A DNA stretch of 64,000 bases from Streptomyces durocortorensis (GTDB taxonomy: Bacteria > Actinomycetota > Actinomycetes > Streptomycetales > Streptomycetaceae): contig NZ_CP134500.1 in the NCBI RefSeq assembly GCF_031760065.1, positions 4,774,001 through 4,838,000 of the forward strand. The letters are read 5' to 3'. Below are positions 1 through 9,101 of the stretch, one piece after another (position 1 is the first letter of the stretch; each line of letters begins with the position of its first letter). The notes beneath the pieces are model-generated. The model ran no database searches, had not been told where the DNA came from, and worked only from the letters and a program-made list of their open reading frames with translations. The translations under genes and the position numbers were made by a program.

Positions 1-1446
1 CCGGGTGCCACCGACCCGACCGCGCCCCTGCCCGCCGTCGCGCCCGCCGACGCGGCCTGGGTGCTGCGCACCTCCGGCGTCACGGGTGAGCCGAAGGCCG
101 TACTCGCCGAACACCGCAACCTCGTCTCCCGGCTGCGCTGGGCCCACCGGGAACTGCCCGCCGGGGCTCTGGAGGCGGTGGCTCAGCTCAGCCCGCCGGA
201 CTCGCCGGGCGCGGTCTTCGAGCTCTTCGCCCCGCTCACCCGGGGCGGCCGGGCGGTCGTGCCGCACGGCACGCGCCACACGGACAGCGGGCCTGCGGAC
301 ACGGTGTACGCCGCACCCTCCGCCCTCGCCGGTCTCCTCGGCGAGGGCCGGGGCACCGCACCGGCCACGGTCCTCGCCGGGGGCGAGCTCCTCGCCCCCG
401 CCACCCTGCGCGCGGCGTATGCCGCCGGGGCCGGCCGGGTCCACCACCTCTACACCACGGCCGAGACCGCGGGCCCCGCCATCGGCGGGCCCGCCGCCCC
501 GGCCCCCGGGGACGGCACACCCGTCCCGCTCGGGCTCCCGGCGGACTGCACGGCGTACGTCCTCGGCCCGCGCGGGGAGCTGGTCGCGCCGGGCGTCGTC
601 GGGGAACTCCACATCGGCGGCGCGGCCGTCACCCGGGGCTACCTGAACGACGCACGCCGTACGGCGGAGCGCTTCCTGCCCGACCCGTACGGGAAGCCGG
701 GCGGGCGCCTCTTCGCCACCGGCGACCTCGTGCGGCACACACCCGACGGGCGGCTGGTGTTCGCCGGGCGGGCCGGGGAGCAGACCCGGGCGCGCGGGGT
801 GCGGGTGGCCGCCGCCGACATCGAGGCGGCGCTGCTGGCCCACCCCGGCGTCGTACGCGCCCACGTCACCACGCGGGCGGCCGAGGGCATTGACGCGGCG
901 GTCACCGTCCGGCCCGGGACGGGCCCGGCCGCCGTCGAACTCCACGGGCATCTGCGCGAACTGCTGCCCGGCTACATGCTGCCCGCCCGCATCGGCGTCC
1001 TGGACCGGCTGCCGCTGCTGCCCGGCGGCCGCCCGGACGGCCCCGCCGTCGCCCGGGCGCTGGAGCAGGCGCTCGCCGAGGAGGCGAAGGCGGCACGGCA
1101 GGAGGCCCGGCCGCCGGTGAGCGAGACCGAACAGCGCGTCGCCGCCGCATGGCGGGAGGTCCTCGGCCGCACGGTCGGCCACGACGAGAGCTTCTTCGAC
1201 GCGGGCGGCAACTCGCTGCTGCTGATCCGGCTGCGCGACCGGCTGCGGACCGCGCTGGAGTGCCAGGTCGACGTGGTCGACCTCTTCCGGCACTCCACGG
1301 TGCGGGCCATGGCCGCCTACCTGGGCCGCCAGGACCGCGGCAGCGCGAACCCGCCCGAAGCCGCCGGGGCACAGGAGCGCGGCCAGGCCCGGCTGCGGGC
1401 CATGCGCGCCCGGAACCGGGAGCGCACGCCGGGACGGCCGCGATGA
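1..1446 (+). CDS. NRPS 3' part: degenerate adenylation domain plus carrier protein (5' end outside window)
   Basis: The frame is open from the first base, so this is the end of a longer gene; about 481 residues are visible. An adenylation-domain fold is recognisable: A3-like TSGVTGEPKAV from residue ~25, A7 FATGDLV near 238, A8-like GRAGEQTRARG. A carrier protein follows, with DESFFDAGGNSLL at ~395 and the phosphopantetheine serine near 405. The A domain looks catalytically damaged: A5, normally YGPTE, reads YTTAE near 151; A3 ends PKA instead of PKG; and the A10 Gly-Lys motif reads GGRPDG near 342-347, putting Arg where the catalytic Lys should be. The carrier protein looks intact, so it may be loaded by another A domain, for example the free-standing one at 2831. 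The stop overlaps the next start (ATGA). NRPS assignment is firm; inactivity of the A domain is inferred. Confidence 0.85.
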   Translation, partial: PGATDPTAPLPAVAPADAAWVLRTSGVTGEPKAVLAEHRNLVSRLRWAHRELPAGALEAVAQLSPPDSPGAVFELFAPLTRGGRAVVPHGTRHTDSGPADTVYAAPSALAGLLGEGRGTAPATVLAGGELLAPATLRAAYAAGAGRVHHLYTTAETAGPAIGGPAAPAPGDGTPVPLGLPADCTAYVLGPRGELVAPGVVGELHIGGAAVTRGYLNDARRTAERFLPDPYGKPGGRLFATGDLVRHTPDGRLVFAGRAGEQTRARGVRVAAADIEAALLAHPGVVRAHVTTRAAEGIDAAVTVRPGTGPAAVELHGHLRELLPGYMLPARIGVLDRLPLLPGGRPDGPAVARALEQALAEEAKAARQEARPPVSETEQRVAAAWREVLGRTVGHDESFFDAGGNSLLLIRLRDRLRTALECQVDVVDLFRHSTVRAMAAYLGRQDRGSANPPEAAGAQERGQARLRAMRARNRERTPGRPR

Positions 1447-2834
1447 CGACAGCGGCAGGACGAACGGCGGAACCGGTACGGACCACGGAACCGGCACGGA
1501 CCACGACGGGGGACAGCGCGCACATGACGACGAGCACATCGCCCGGGCCCGCGCCCGGCCTGGGCCGGGGGTACGCCGACGACCGTGCCGCCACCGTCGG
1601 CTTCCTCGTCCGGAGCGAGGAAGCGCTGCGCGCCGCAGGCCCGGACCGGGCGACGGCCGCCCCGCTGCACTCGGCCGCCCGCCGCGCCCGGCGGCGGTTC
1701 ATGGAACGCCACGCGGCCGCCCTCTACGCCGAACTGACCGATGAGCGGCGTGAGTTCCTCAGGCTGGACGACCTCACCGCCCGGGCGGACACCCTGGTGC
1801 CCGGACTCGTACCGACGAAGAGCCAGGCCGAGGAGGAGCGGCGCAGGCCGCAGCGCGACAAGGAGGGCCGGGAGACCGACCACGGGATCTTCTTCTGGGG
1901 CCTCCTGCGGGACGCCACGGCCGGGCCGCACCTCCTGGAGGCGATGCGCAGGCCGACCCCGAAGGCGCTGGCCGCACTGCCCGGCTTCCGGGCCACCGGC
2001 CACGCCGACCTCGGCCTCGTCTCCGTGACGCGCCGGGGCGGCACGGGCGAGGTCACCGTGCACAACACACGGTTCCTCAACGCCGAGGACGACCTGCTGG
2101 TCGCCGCACTGGAGGCGGCCGTCGACCTGGTGCTGCTGGACGACTCGATCCGGGTGGGCGTGATGCGCGGCGCGTCGATGACCCACCCGCGCTACGCCGG
2201 GCGCCGGGTGTTCAGCGCGGGCATCAACCTCACCCGCCTCTACGAGGGCGAGATCTCGCTCATCGACTTCTTCCTGGGGCGCGAACTCGGCTACATCAAC
2301 AAGATCTTCCGGGGGCTCAGCGTCCCGGACGACGGCACCGGCTGGCTTCCGGAATCCGTCGAGAAGCCCTGGATCGCCGCCGTGGACACCTTCGCGATCG
2401 GCGGCGGGGCACAGATCCTGCTCGTCTTCGACCGGGTGATCGCCGCCGACGACGCCTACTTCACCCTCCCGGCCCTGCGCGAGGGGATCATCCCGGGCGC
2501 CGCCAACCTGCGGCTGCCCCGGGTCGCGGGCAGCCGGCTGGCCCGGCAGGCGATCTTCGCCGACCGGCGGATCGACGCCGCATCGCCCGAGGGGCGGCTG
2601 CTGTGCGACGAGGCGGTCCCCGCGGACCGGCTGGACGCGGCGGTGGAGGCCGCGGCGGCCGAGCTGGCCAACCCGGCCGTCGTCAACAACCGCCGTGTCC
2701 TGCACGCCCACGAGGAGCCCGAGGACGAGTTCCGGCACTACATGGCGACATACGCCGTGGAGCAGTGCAGACGTCTGACCAGCAGCGACCTGGTGGAGAA
2801 CCTGGAACGCACATGGATATCGAGGAACCGATGA
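1443..2834 (+). CDS. dpgC: DpgC-like 3,5-dihydroxyphenylacetyl-CoA 1,2-dioxygenase
   Basis: Enoyl-CoA hydratase/isomerase-superfamily protein of the DpgC type. In glycopeptide pathways DpgC is a cofactor- and metal-free dioxygenase that turns 3,5-dihydroxyphenylacetyl-CoA into 3,5-dihydroxyphenylglyoxylate, the keto precursor of dihydroxyphenylglycine (Dpg). Supporting features are the long helical N-terminal region, the segment VMRGASMTHPRYAGRRVFSAG, and the crotonase oxyanion loop DTFAIGGGAQ near residue 315. From 1443, which overlaps the upstream stop, the product is 463 aa; an internal ATG at 1524 preceded by GGGGGA gives 436 aa, closer to the family length, and may be the true start. It also overlaps the downstream A-domain gene (ATGA). 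DpgA, DpgB, DpgD and the transaminase are not in the window and would be expected upstream. Family assignment is strong; the exact substrate is inferred. Confidence 0.85.
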   Translation: MTTAAGRTAEPVRTTEPARTTTGDSAHMTTSTSPGPAPGLGRGYADDRAATVGFLVRSEEALRAAGPDRATAAPLHSAARRARRRFMERHAAALYAELTDERREFLRLDDLTARADTLVPGLVPTKSQAEEERRRPQRDKEGRETDHGIFFWGLLRDATAGPHLLEAMRRPTPKALAALPGFRATGHADLGLVSVTRRGGTGEVTVHNTRFLNAEDDLLVAALEAAVDLVLLDDSIRVGVMRGASMTHPRYAGRRVFSAGINLTRLYEGEISLIDFFLGRELGYINKIFRGLSVPDDGTGWLPESVEKPWIAAVDTFAIGGGAQILLVFDRVIAADDAYFTLPALREGIIPGAANLRLPRVAGSRLARQAIFADRRIDAASPEGRLLCDEAVPADRLDAAVEAAAAELANPAVVNNRRVLHAHEEPEDEFRHYMATYAVEQCRRLTSSDLVENLERTWISRNR

Positions 2835-4438
2835 CCACCACCGACAGCCTCCCCGGCACCCTGCCCCACCGCACGATGTACCAGTGGTTCGAGGAATCCG
2901 CCCTGCGGCTGCCCGGCCACCCCGCGCTGGAGATCGGCGACGAGGTCCTCACCTACGCCGAACTGCGCCGCCTCGCCCTCACCCTGGCCGCCCGCATCGT
3001 GCACAAGCACGGCGGGCTGCCCGACCGGGTCGCGCTCGCCGCCACCCGCTCGGTGGGCGCGTACGCCGGATATCTGGCGATCCAGCGGCTCGGCGCGGCC
3101 GTGGTGCCGCTGAACCCGGACTACCCGCAGCAGCGCAACCTCGACATCGCCCAGCGCGCCGGGGTCACCGTCGCTCTCGTCGACGACCGGGCCGCGGGCC
3201 TCTTCGGGCTGCTTCCCGAGCGGCACCGGCCGACCGTGCTGGAGCTGGCCGAGGACGAGCGCGCCGACCCGGACCTGCTGGAGGGGGCGCTCCAGGAGAC
3301 GCTGCCGCCGGTCCCCGCCGACCTCGGACGCGAGGCCTACCTCCTGTTCACCTCGGGGTCCACCGGCCAGCCCAAGGGCGTGCCGATCCTGCACCGCCAG
3401 TTCTCCCCGTACCTCGAACACAACATCCCGCGCTACGAGATCGGCCCGGGCAGCCGCCTCACCCAGGTCTTCGGCCTGACCTTCGACGCGCACGCCTTCG
3501 ACCTCTTCGCGACCTGGGGCGGCGGCGGCACCCTGGTCGTCCCGACGGCGGCCGACCTCTACTCGCCGGTCGACTTCATCGTGGAGCGGGAGCTGACCCA
3601 CTGGTTCTCCGTGCCGTCGGTGGTGCGCGAGGCCCAGCGGCTCGGCAACCTCCCGCTGGGGCGCTGCGTCACCCTCAAGCACAGCCTGTTCGGCGCCGAG
3701 CCGGTCACCGTCCAGCACGTCGCGCTGTGGCGGGAGGTGGCCCCGAACTCGGCGATCCACAACATGTACGGCCCGACCGAGGTGACCATCTGCTGCTCCA
3801 ACCACCTCCTGACCGGGCCCAGTTCGAGCTGGGCCGAGTTCAGCGGCGGCACGGTGCCGATCGGCACGATGTACCCGGGCATGGAAGGCGTCCTGCTGGA
3901 CGAGGACGGGCGGGAGACGGACGAGGGCGAGCTGTGCGTACGCGGCCCGCAGCGCTTCGACGGCTATCTCGACCCGCGCGAGAACACCGGCCGCTTCCTC
4001 CGGTACGAGGAGGGCGGCCGGGCCACCGTGTACGACGGCTCCGGCCCGCTCACCGACCGCCACTGGTACCGCACCGGTGACCGGGTCCGCCGCGAGGGCG
4101 GGGTCATGGTGCACTGCGGCCGGCTCGACCAGCAGGTCAAGATCCGCGGCCACCGGGTGGAGATCGGCGAGGTGGAGGCGGTCGTCCGCCGCCACCCGGC
4201 GATCGTCGACGTCGCCGTGATCGCGCTCCCGACGGCGGAGGGGGAGACCGAGCTGGTCGCCGCCTACGCGGGCCGGGAGACGGACCCGGCGCGGTTCGAC
4301 GCCTGGCTGCGCGAGCAGGTCCCGCTGCACATGGTGCCCGCGCGGATCACCCGGCTGGACGGCCTGCCGCTCAACGACAACGGAAAGACGGACCGCAACG
4401 CACTGGCGCGGATCCTCGGCACCCCGGAGGGGTCATGA
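2831..4438 (+). CDS. free-standing NRPS adenylation domain
   Basis: A 535-residue amino-acid-activating enzyme with no carrier or condensation domain. The core motifs are intact: A3 LFTSGSTGQPKGV, A4 FDAHAFDLF, A5 NMYGPTEVTI, A7 YRTGDRV, A8 GRLDQQVKIRGHRVEIGE and A10 NDNGKTDR with its Lys. Aligning the binding pocket by eye to GrsA gives roughly D-A-F-F-L-G-M-I-C-K, nearest to aromatic or arylglycine-type pockets, which fits the adjacent DpgC homologue; this is not a firm substrate call. It starts inside the dpgC stop and ends overlapping the next gene, so the three are translationally coupled. A stand-alone A domain beside a synthetase whose own A domain is degenerate suggests loading of that carrier protein in trans. 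Confidence 0.88.
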   Translation: MTTTDSLPGTLPHRTMYQWFEESALRLPGHPALEIGDEVLTYAELRRLALTLAARIVHKHGGLPDRVALAATRSVGAYAGYLAIQRLGAAVVPLNPDYPQQRNLDIAQRAGVTVALVDDRAAGLFGLLPERHRPTVLELAEDERADPDLLEGALQETLPPVPADLGREAYLLFTSGSTGQPKGVPILHRQFSPYLEHNIPRYEIGPGSRLTQVFGLTFDAHAFDLFATWGGGGTLVVPTAADLYSPVDFIVERELTHWFSVPSVVREAQRLGNLPLGRCVTLKHSLFGAEPVTVQHVALWREVAPNSAIHNMYGPTEVTICCSNHLLTGPSSSWAEFSGGTVPIGTMYPGMEGVLLDEDGRETDEGELCVRGPQRFDGYLDPRENTGRFLRYEEGGRATVYDGSGPLTDRHWYRTGDRVRREGGVMVHCGRLDQQVKIRGHRVEIGEVEAVVRRHPAIVDVAVIALPTAEGETELVAAYAGRETDPARFDAWLREQVPLHMVPARITRLDGLPLNDNGKTDRNALARILGTPEGS

Positions 4439-6987
4439 CTGATACGGCCGAAGCGACGGACCCGGCCGCCCGCCTGGAGTGGTGGCGCACCGAACTGGCG
4501 GGCCTCGACCCCCTGGAGCTGCCCGCCGACCGCCCGCGCCCCTCGGTGCGCGAGCCCGGTACGGCCCGCCGCACGCACACCGTCCCGGCCGCCACGGCGG
4601 ACGCCCTGCGCAAGGCCGCGGCCGGATACGGCGCGCCGCTGCCGGTGGTGCTGCTCGCGGCGTACCAGCTGCTGCTGGGGCGCTGGAGCCGTCGGCAGGA
4701 CGTGGCCGTCGGCACGCCCGTGGCGGAGGAACTCGCCGTCATACGCACCGATCTGGCGGCGGCGACCTTCGGGGACCTGGTGGACCGGGTCGGTGCGGCG
4801 CTGCGCGGGGCCCAGGACCGGGGCGTCCCGTTCCAGCAGCTCGTCACCGCCCTCGTACCGGAACCGGACAGCGGCCACCACCCGCTGGTCCAGGCTCTGT
4901 TCACCGGACCGGAGGGCGGTGGAGCCCCCCTCGCCGGCACCTGCCCGCCCGACCTCCAGCTGACCCACGAGGACGACGGGACCGGGCTTCGGCTCCACCT
5001 CGACCACAGCACCGCGCTCTTCGACGCGGCGACCGCCGAGCGGTTCGCCGGGAACCTCCTCACCCTGCTCACCGCCGTTGCCGGGCACCCCGGCAGCGCG
5101 CTGGGCGACCTCGACCTGCTCGACGGGGCCGAGCGGCGCCTGCTGCTCACCGAGTGGAGCGCCGGCCCCGCCGCCCGCCCGGCCGACCGCCAGGTCGCCG
5201 AGCTGGTGGCCGAGCAGGCCGGGCGGACCCCCGAAGCGGTCGCCGTGGTCTTCGGCGACGAGGAGGTCACGTACGGCGGTCTCAACGCCCGCGCCAACCG
5301 GCTGGCCCACCACCTGAGGTCGCTCGGGGTCGCGCCGGACGTTCCCGTCGGCGTCTGCCTGGAGCGCGGCCCCGAGCTGATCGTCGCGCTGCTCGCGGTC
5401 CTGAAAGCGGGCGGGGCATACGTACCGCTCGACCCCGAACACCCCGTGGACCGGCTCGGCTTCGTCCTGCGCGACACCGCCGCACCCGTCGTCGTCACCC
5501 AGGAGACCCTGCGCGGACGGCTCGCCGCCGAGGGCCGCGCCCTCGTCACCGTCGACACCGACCGCGAGGCGATCGCCACCGCCGACGCGGCGGACCCCGC
5601 CTCCACCACCGGGCCGGACGACCTCGCCTACGTCCTCTACACCTCCGGGTCGACCGGCACCCCCAAGGGCGTCGCCATCACGCTCGGTTCACTGACCGGC
5701 CTGCTCCTGGGGATGCGGGAGGTCTTCCCGGCGCCCGCGAGCGACCGGGTCCTGTTCACCACCTCGGCCACCTTCGACATCGCGAACGTCGAGGTGTTCC
5801 TGCCGTTGGTCACCGGGGGCCGGATCATCGGCGCCGACCGCGAACAGGTCCACACCCCCGGCGCTCTCGCCGCCCTCGTCGACCGGCACGACGTCACCCT
5901 CGTCCAGGCCACCCCGTCGGCGTGGCGGCCGCTCCTGGACGCCCTCGGCGACCGGCCAGGACCGCGCGACCTGACCGTCTTCACCGCCGGGGAGGCGCTC
6001 CCCGCCGACCTGGCCGCGAAGATGCTGCGCGCGGGCCGCCGGGTCGTCAACGGATACGGCCCGACCGAGACCACGGTCTACGCGACGGTCGCCGAGATCC
6101 GCGACGCGGCGGGCCCCGTACCGATCGGCCGCCCCACCCCGGGCACCGAGGCGTACGTCGTGGACGAGGCCGACCGGCCGGTGCCCGTCGGCGTACCCGG
6201 TGAACTCCTCATCGGCGGCCGGGGCGTGGCACGCGGCTACCTGGGCCGCCCGGAGCTGACCGGGGAGCGGTTCACCGCGCACCCCTTCCCCGGGCACGCG
6301 GCCGACGGGGCGTCCGCCCGGGTGTACCGCACCGGGGACCTGGTGCGGTGGCTGCCCGACGGGAACCTGGAGTTTCTCGGGCGCCTGGACCACCAGGTGA
6401 AGGTGCGCGGCTTCCGCATCGAGCTGGGCGAGATCGAGTCCGCGCTCCTGGCCCACGCCGATGTGGACGCCTGCGTGGTGACCGTCCGCGAGGACGTTCC
6501 CGGCGGCGTCCCCGGCGAGAAGGCGCTCGTCGCGTACTGCGTACCGGCAAAGGGCCGCACCCCGGGCGTGGGCGCCCTGCGCGACTGGTGCGGGCGCGGG
6601 CTGCCCGGCTACATGGTGCCCGGCGCGTTCGTCTTCCTCGACCGGCTGCCGCTGACCACCAGCGGCAAGACCGACCGCACCGCGCTGCCCGCCCCGGACG
6701 GCGAACGGACCGGCCTGGAAGCCGAGTTCGTGGCACCCCGCACCCCCGCGGAGCGCGCCGTCGCCCGCGTGTGGGCGGACGCGCTGTGGGCGGACGAGGT
6801 CGGCGCCCACGACGACTTCTTCGAACTCGGCGGCGACTCGCTGACCGCGACCCGGACGGCGCTGCGGCTCCAGGAGGAATTCGGCCTGGAGATCCCGGTG
6901 CGGGTGCTGTTCACCTGCTCGACGGTCGAGACGCTGGCGAAGGCCCTGACCACGGCGCGCCGCGCGGGCGGATTCCCGGCGGCCTGA
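4435..6987 (+). CDS. NRPS: partial condensation domain, adenylation domain, carrier protein
   Basis: An 850-residue synthetase. Residues ~1-235 resemble only the C-terminal lobe of a condensation domain (RLEWWRTELAG, LPADRPRP, LLGRWSRRQDVAVGTPV, VPFQQLV); the N-terminal lobe and the HHxxxDG catalytic motif are absent. A complete A domain follows (A3 YTSGSTGTPKGV near 400, A5 NGYGPTETT, A7 YRTGDLVRW, A8 GRLDHQVKVRGFRIELGE, A10 TSGKTDR). The carrier protein carries FFELGGDSL, Ser near 802. Pocket residues read by eye are about D-I-V-Q-F-A-G-V-Y-K; I do not recognise the substrate. No thioesterase or reductase domain is attached, so product release must lie elsewhere. A hairpin 20 bp downstream appears to end the NRPS operon. 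Confidence 0.88.
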   Translation: MTDTAEATDPAARLEWWRTELAGLDPLELPADRPRPSVREPGTARRTHTVPAATADALRKAAAGYGAPLPVVLLAAYQLLLGRWSRRQDVAVGTPVAEELAVIRTDLAAATFGDLVDRVGAALRGAQDRGVPFQQLVTALVPEPDSGHHPLVQALFTGPEGGGAPLAGTCPPDLQLTHEDDGTGLRLHLDHSTALFDAATAERFAGNLLTLLTAVAGHPGSALGDLDLLDGAERRLLLTEWSAGPAARPADRQVAELVAEQAGRTPEAVAVVFGDEEVTYGGLNARANRLAHHLRSLGVAPDVPVGVCLERGPELIVALLAVLKAGGAYVPLDPEHPVDRLGFVLRDTAAPVVVTQETLRGRLAAEGRALVTVDTDREAIATADAADPASTTGPDDLAYVLYTSGSTGTPKGVAITLGSLTGLLLGMREVFPAPASDRVLFTTSATFDIANVEVFLPLVTGGRIIGADREQVHTPGALAALVDRHDVTLVQATPSAWRPLLDALGDRPGPRDLTVFTAGEALPADLAAKMLRAGRRVVNGYGPTETTVYATVAEIRDAAGPVPIGRPTPGTEAYVVDEADRPVPVGVPGELLIGGRGVARGYLGRPELTGERFTAHPFPGHAADGASARVYRTGDLVRWLPDGNLEFLGRLDHQVKVRGFRIELGEIESALLAHADVDACVVTVREDVPGGVPGEKALVAYCVPAKGRTPGVGALRDWCGRGLPGYMVPGAFVFLDRLPLTTSGKTDRTALPAPDGERTGLEAEFVAPRTPAERAVARVWADALWADEVGAHDDFFELGGDSLTATRTALRLQEEFGLEIPVRVLFTCSTVETLAKALTTARRAGGFPAA

Positions 6988-7008
6988 CCGGAGGGCAGCG
7001 CACGCCCC

Positions 7009-7033
7009 GCGGACTGTCACGACGACAGTCCGC
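7009..7033 (+). terminator. hairpin terminator after the NRPS operon
   Basis: Perfect 10-bp inverted repeat GCGGACTGTC / GACAGTCCGC around a 5-nt loop, 21 bp after the synthetase stop. There is no U-tract, as is common in Streptomyces. It separates the NRPS genes from the next operon, whose promoter should lie in 7034-7162. Confidence 0.6.
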
Positions 7034-7162
7034 AGACCCGCCACACCCTTCTCCCACCCGACTTACCACCACATTCCCCGACATCACCCGTACTTACCTA
7101 CGTCCATGCGCCTCGGCGCAGGCCCCTGCCCCGCACGGGGCCCGGAACACAGAGGTTGCCCC

Positions 7163-8407
7163 ATGAGTGACAAGCCGGTGCTTCTCGTCGTCTACGACAC
7201 GGGGAGCCTCGCACCGACCAGGCTGGCCGAAGCCGCCCGGGACAACGGCTGCTCGCTGGTCTTCGTGACGGCCGGAACCGACCACGCGCGGGAGATGATC
7301 CCCACGCTGGAGACGGTCGGTTCCGTCGTGGACGCGGAGGGCCGCACCGAGGCGGAGCTCGTGGCGGAACTGCGCGCGCTCGGCCCGGCGGGCATCATCA
7401 CCTTCAGCGAGTTCCAGATCGCCCCGACCGTACGGCTCGCCGACGCACTCGGGCTGCGCTACCACCGGCCCGCCGACGTCGACGCGATCACCCACAAGGA
7501 CCTCCAGCGGCAGCGCTTCGCCGAGGCGGGCGTCGACAGCGTCCGCTTCCGTACGATCACCGGCACCGAACAGGCCGACGAGGCACTCGCGTACGTCGGA
7601 CTGCCCGCCATCATCAAGCCGGTGATCGGCGCCTCCAGCCGCAACACCCAGGCCGTGGCGACGGCCGAGGAGTGCCACGCGGCCCTGGCCCAGATGTTCT
7701 CCGGCGACGACGGCCCCGCCGAGACCGCGGTGATGCTGGAGGAGCTGCTCGTCGGCCGGGAGACCCCGGCCCCCTGGGGCGACTACATCGCGGTGGACTG
7801 CGTCGCCGACGGCGACGACGTCCGGCCGGTCTTCGTGACCAGCAAGTTCGCACTGGCCGAGCCCTTCCGCGAGCGCGGCGGCTACGGCGGCTTCTCCGTC
7901 GTGCCGCAGGACGAGGAACTGGCCGTACGGGACCTGGCGTGCCGCGCGGTACGCGCCCTGAACATCCACGGCGTCGCCGACGTCGAGATCAAGCTGACCG
8001 CCGAAGGCCCCCGGGTCATCGAGGTCAACGGCCGCCTCGGCGCCTGGGTCGACGACCTCGCGATCCGCTCGGGCACCTCCGACCCCGCCCGGGTGGCGGT
8101 CGCCGCCGCGCTCGGCCTGCCGTACGAGACACCCGAGGTCAAACAGGACGGCCCGATCGCCTTCCACTACCTGATCGTGCCGCCGGTCGGGGCCCGCAAG
8201 GTGGCCTCGATCCGCAACGTCTCCGCCCTGCGCCGACTGCCCGACGTGGACCGCGTCACCGTGCTGGCCGAACCGGGCGCCGCCGCCGACTGGCGCATCG
8301 GCGCACGCGGCAACACGGCGGCCGTCATCGGCTCCGCCGCGAACCACCGGCAACTGGCCGCGACCGTCGCCGCCATCGAGAACGTGGACTGGATCACCTA
8401 TGAGTGA
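7163..8407 (+). CDS. ATP-grasp carboxylate-amine ligase
   Basis: A 414-residue protein of the ATP-grasp superfamily, whose members form an acyl-phosphate and couple it to an amine or thiol. Visible features are LPAIIKPVIGASSRNT (nucleotide-binding Lys and loop, ~150-165), VMLEELLVG, the glycine-rich turn RGGYGGFSVVP, and the metal-binding segment HGVADVEIK...VIEVNGRLGAW. It heads a coupled set: the HAD gene begins inside its last codons and the Rossmann dehydrogenase follows. I cannot name the substrate. The gene could modify or ligate the peptide from the upstream NRPS, or belong to a separate small-molecule pathway. No strong ribosome site is visible before the ATG at 7163; this start sits at the usual beginning of the N-terminal beta strand (KPVLLVVYDTG). 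Confidence 0.85.
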   Translation: MSDKPVLLVVYDTGSLAPTRLAEAARDNGCSLVFVTAGTDHAREMIPTLETVGSVVDAEGRTEAELVAELRALGPAGIITFSEFQIAPTVRLADALGLRYHRPADVDAITHKDLQRQRFAEAGVDSVRFRTITGTEQADEALAYVGLPAIIKPVIGASSRNTQAVATAEECHAALAQMFSGDDGPAETAVMLEELLVGRETPAPWGDYIAVDCVADGDDVRPVFVTSKFALAEPFRERGGYGGFSVVPQDEELAVRDLACRAVRALNIHGVADVEIKLTAEGPRVIEVNGRLGAWVDDLAIRSGTSDPARVAVAAALGLPYETPEVKQDGPIAFHYLIVPPVGARKVASIRNVSALRRLPDVDRVTVLAEPGAAADWRIGARGNTAAVIGSAANHRQLAATVAAIENVDWITYE

Positions 8408-9101
8408 GTTCGTCATCTTCGACCTGGACGGCGTCCTGGTCGACACCCAGGACGCCGAGAACGGCGGGCTCGCGTACATCGGCGAGCTGATGGGTCTTCC
8501 CCTCGGCAAGGACCAGCGGGACGAGCTGTTCTCCGGAAAGAAGATGCAGGAGTGCCTCGACCTCATGGAGGAGATCACCGGCACCCCGCCGCCCGCCGGA
8601 GCCATGGCGCTCGCCCGCGCCAAGTGCGACGAGCTGATCGGCTCCTGGCTGGAGCCCATCGAGGGGGTCGCCCACGCCCTGGAGCAGCTGAGCGCGACCC
8701 CCAACACCGGCATGTGCGTCGCCTCCAACAGCCCGCCGGACATCATGGCGGACCGCCTCGGCAAGGCGGGCATCCTGCACCACTTCGAGGGCCGGCTCTT
8801 CTCCGCGTACGACATCAACGCCTGGAAGCCCGACCCGAAGCTGTTCCTGTGGGCGGCCGCCGAGTGCGCCGCCGACGTGGACGACTGCGTCGTCGTCGAG
8901 GACAGCCCGGTCGGTGTGGACGCCGCACTCGGCGCCGGGATGCGGGTCCTCCAGTACACCGCCGACCCCGCCGTCGGCCCGCACCGCGACGGCGTCCGCA
9001 CCTTCCCCTCCCTGCGCGAACTGCCCGGCCTGGTCCGCGAAGCGCACCGGCTCGCGCCCCCCACCTCGCTCGCCACCGCACCCCTCGGAGGTACGTCATG
9101 A
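8400..9101 (+). CDS. HAD-superfamily phosphatase / phosphoglucomutase-like hydrolase
   Basis: A 233-residue haloacid-dehalogenase-fold protein with all four motifs: motif I DLDGVLVDT (nucleophile Asp8, acid/base Asp10), motif II CVASNS, motif III Lys in AWKPDPKLF, and motif IV VEDSPVGV. The helical insert after motif I places it with subclass I phosphatases and beta-phosphoglucomutase-like enzymes. It starts inside the end of the ATP-grasp gene (ATGAGTGA overlap), and its stop overlaps the next start, so the three products are made together. A phosphatase next to an ATP-grasp ligase could remove phosphate from an activated or protected intermediate; that role is a guess. Confidence 0.85.
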   Translation: MSEFVIFDLDGVLVDTQDAENGGLAYIGELMGLPLGKDQRDELFSGKKMQECLDLMEEITGTPPPAGAMALARAKCDELIGSWLEPIEGVAHALEQLSATPNTGMCVASNSPPDIMADRLGKAGILHHFEGRLFSAYDINAWKPDPKLFLWAAAECAADVDDCVVVEDSPVGVDAALGAGMRVLQYTADPAVGPHRDGVRTFPSLRELPGLVREAHRLAPPTSLATAPLGGTS

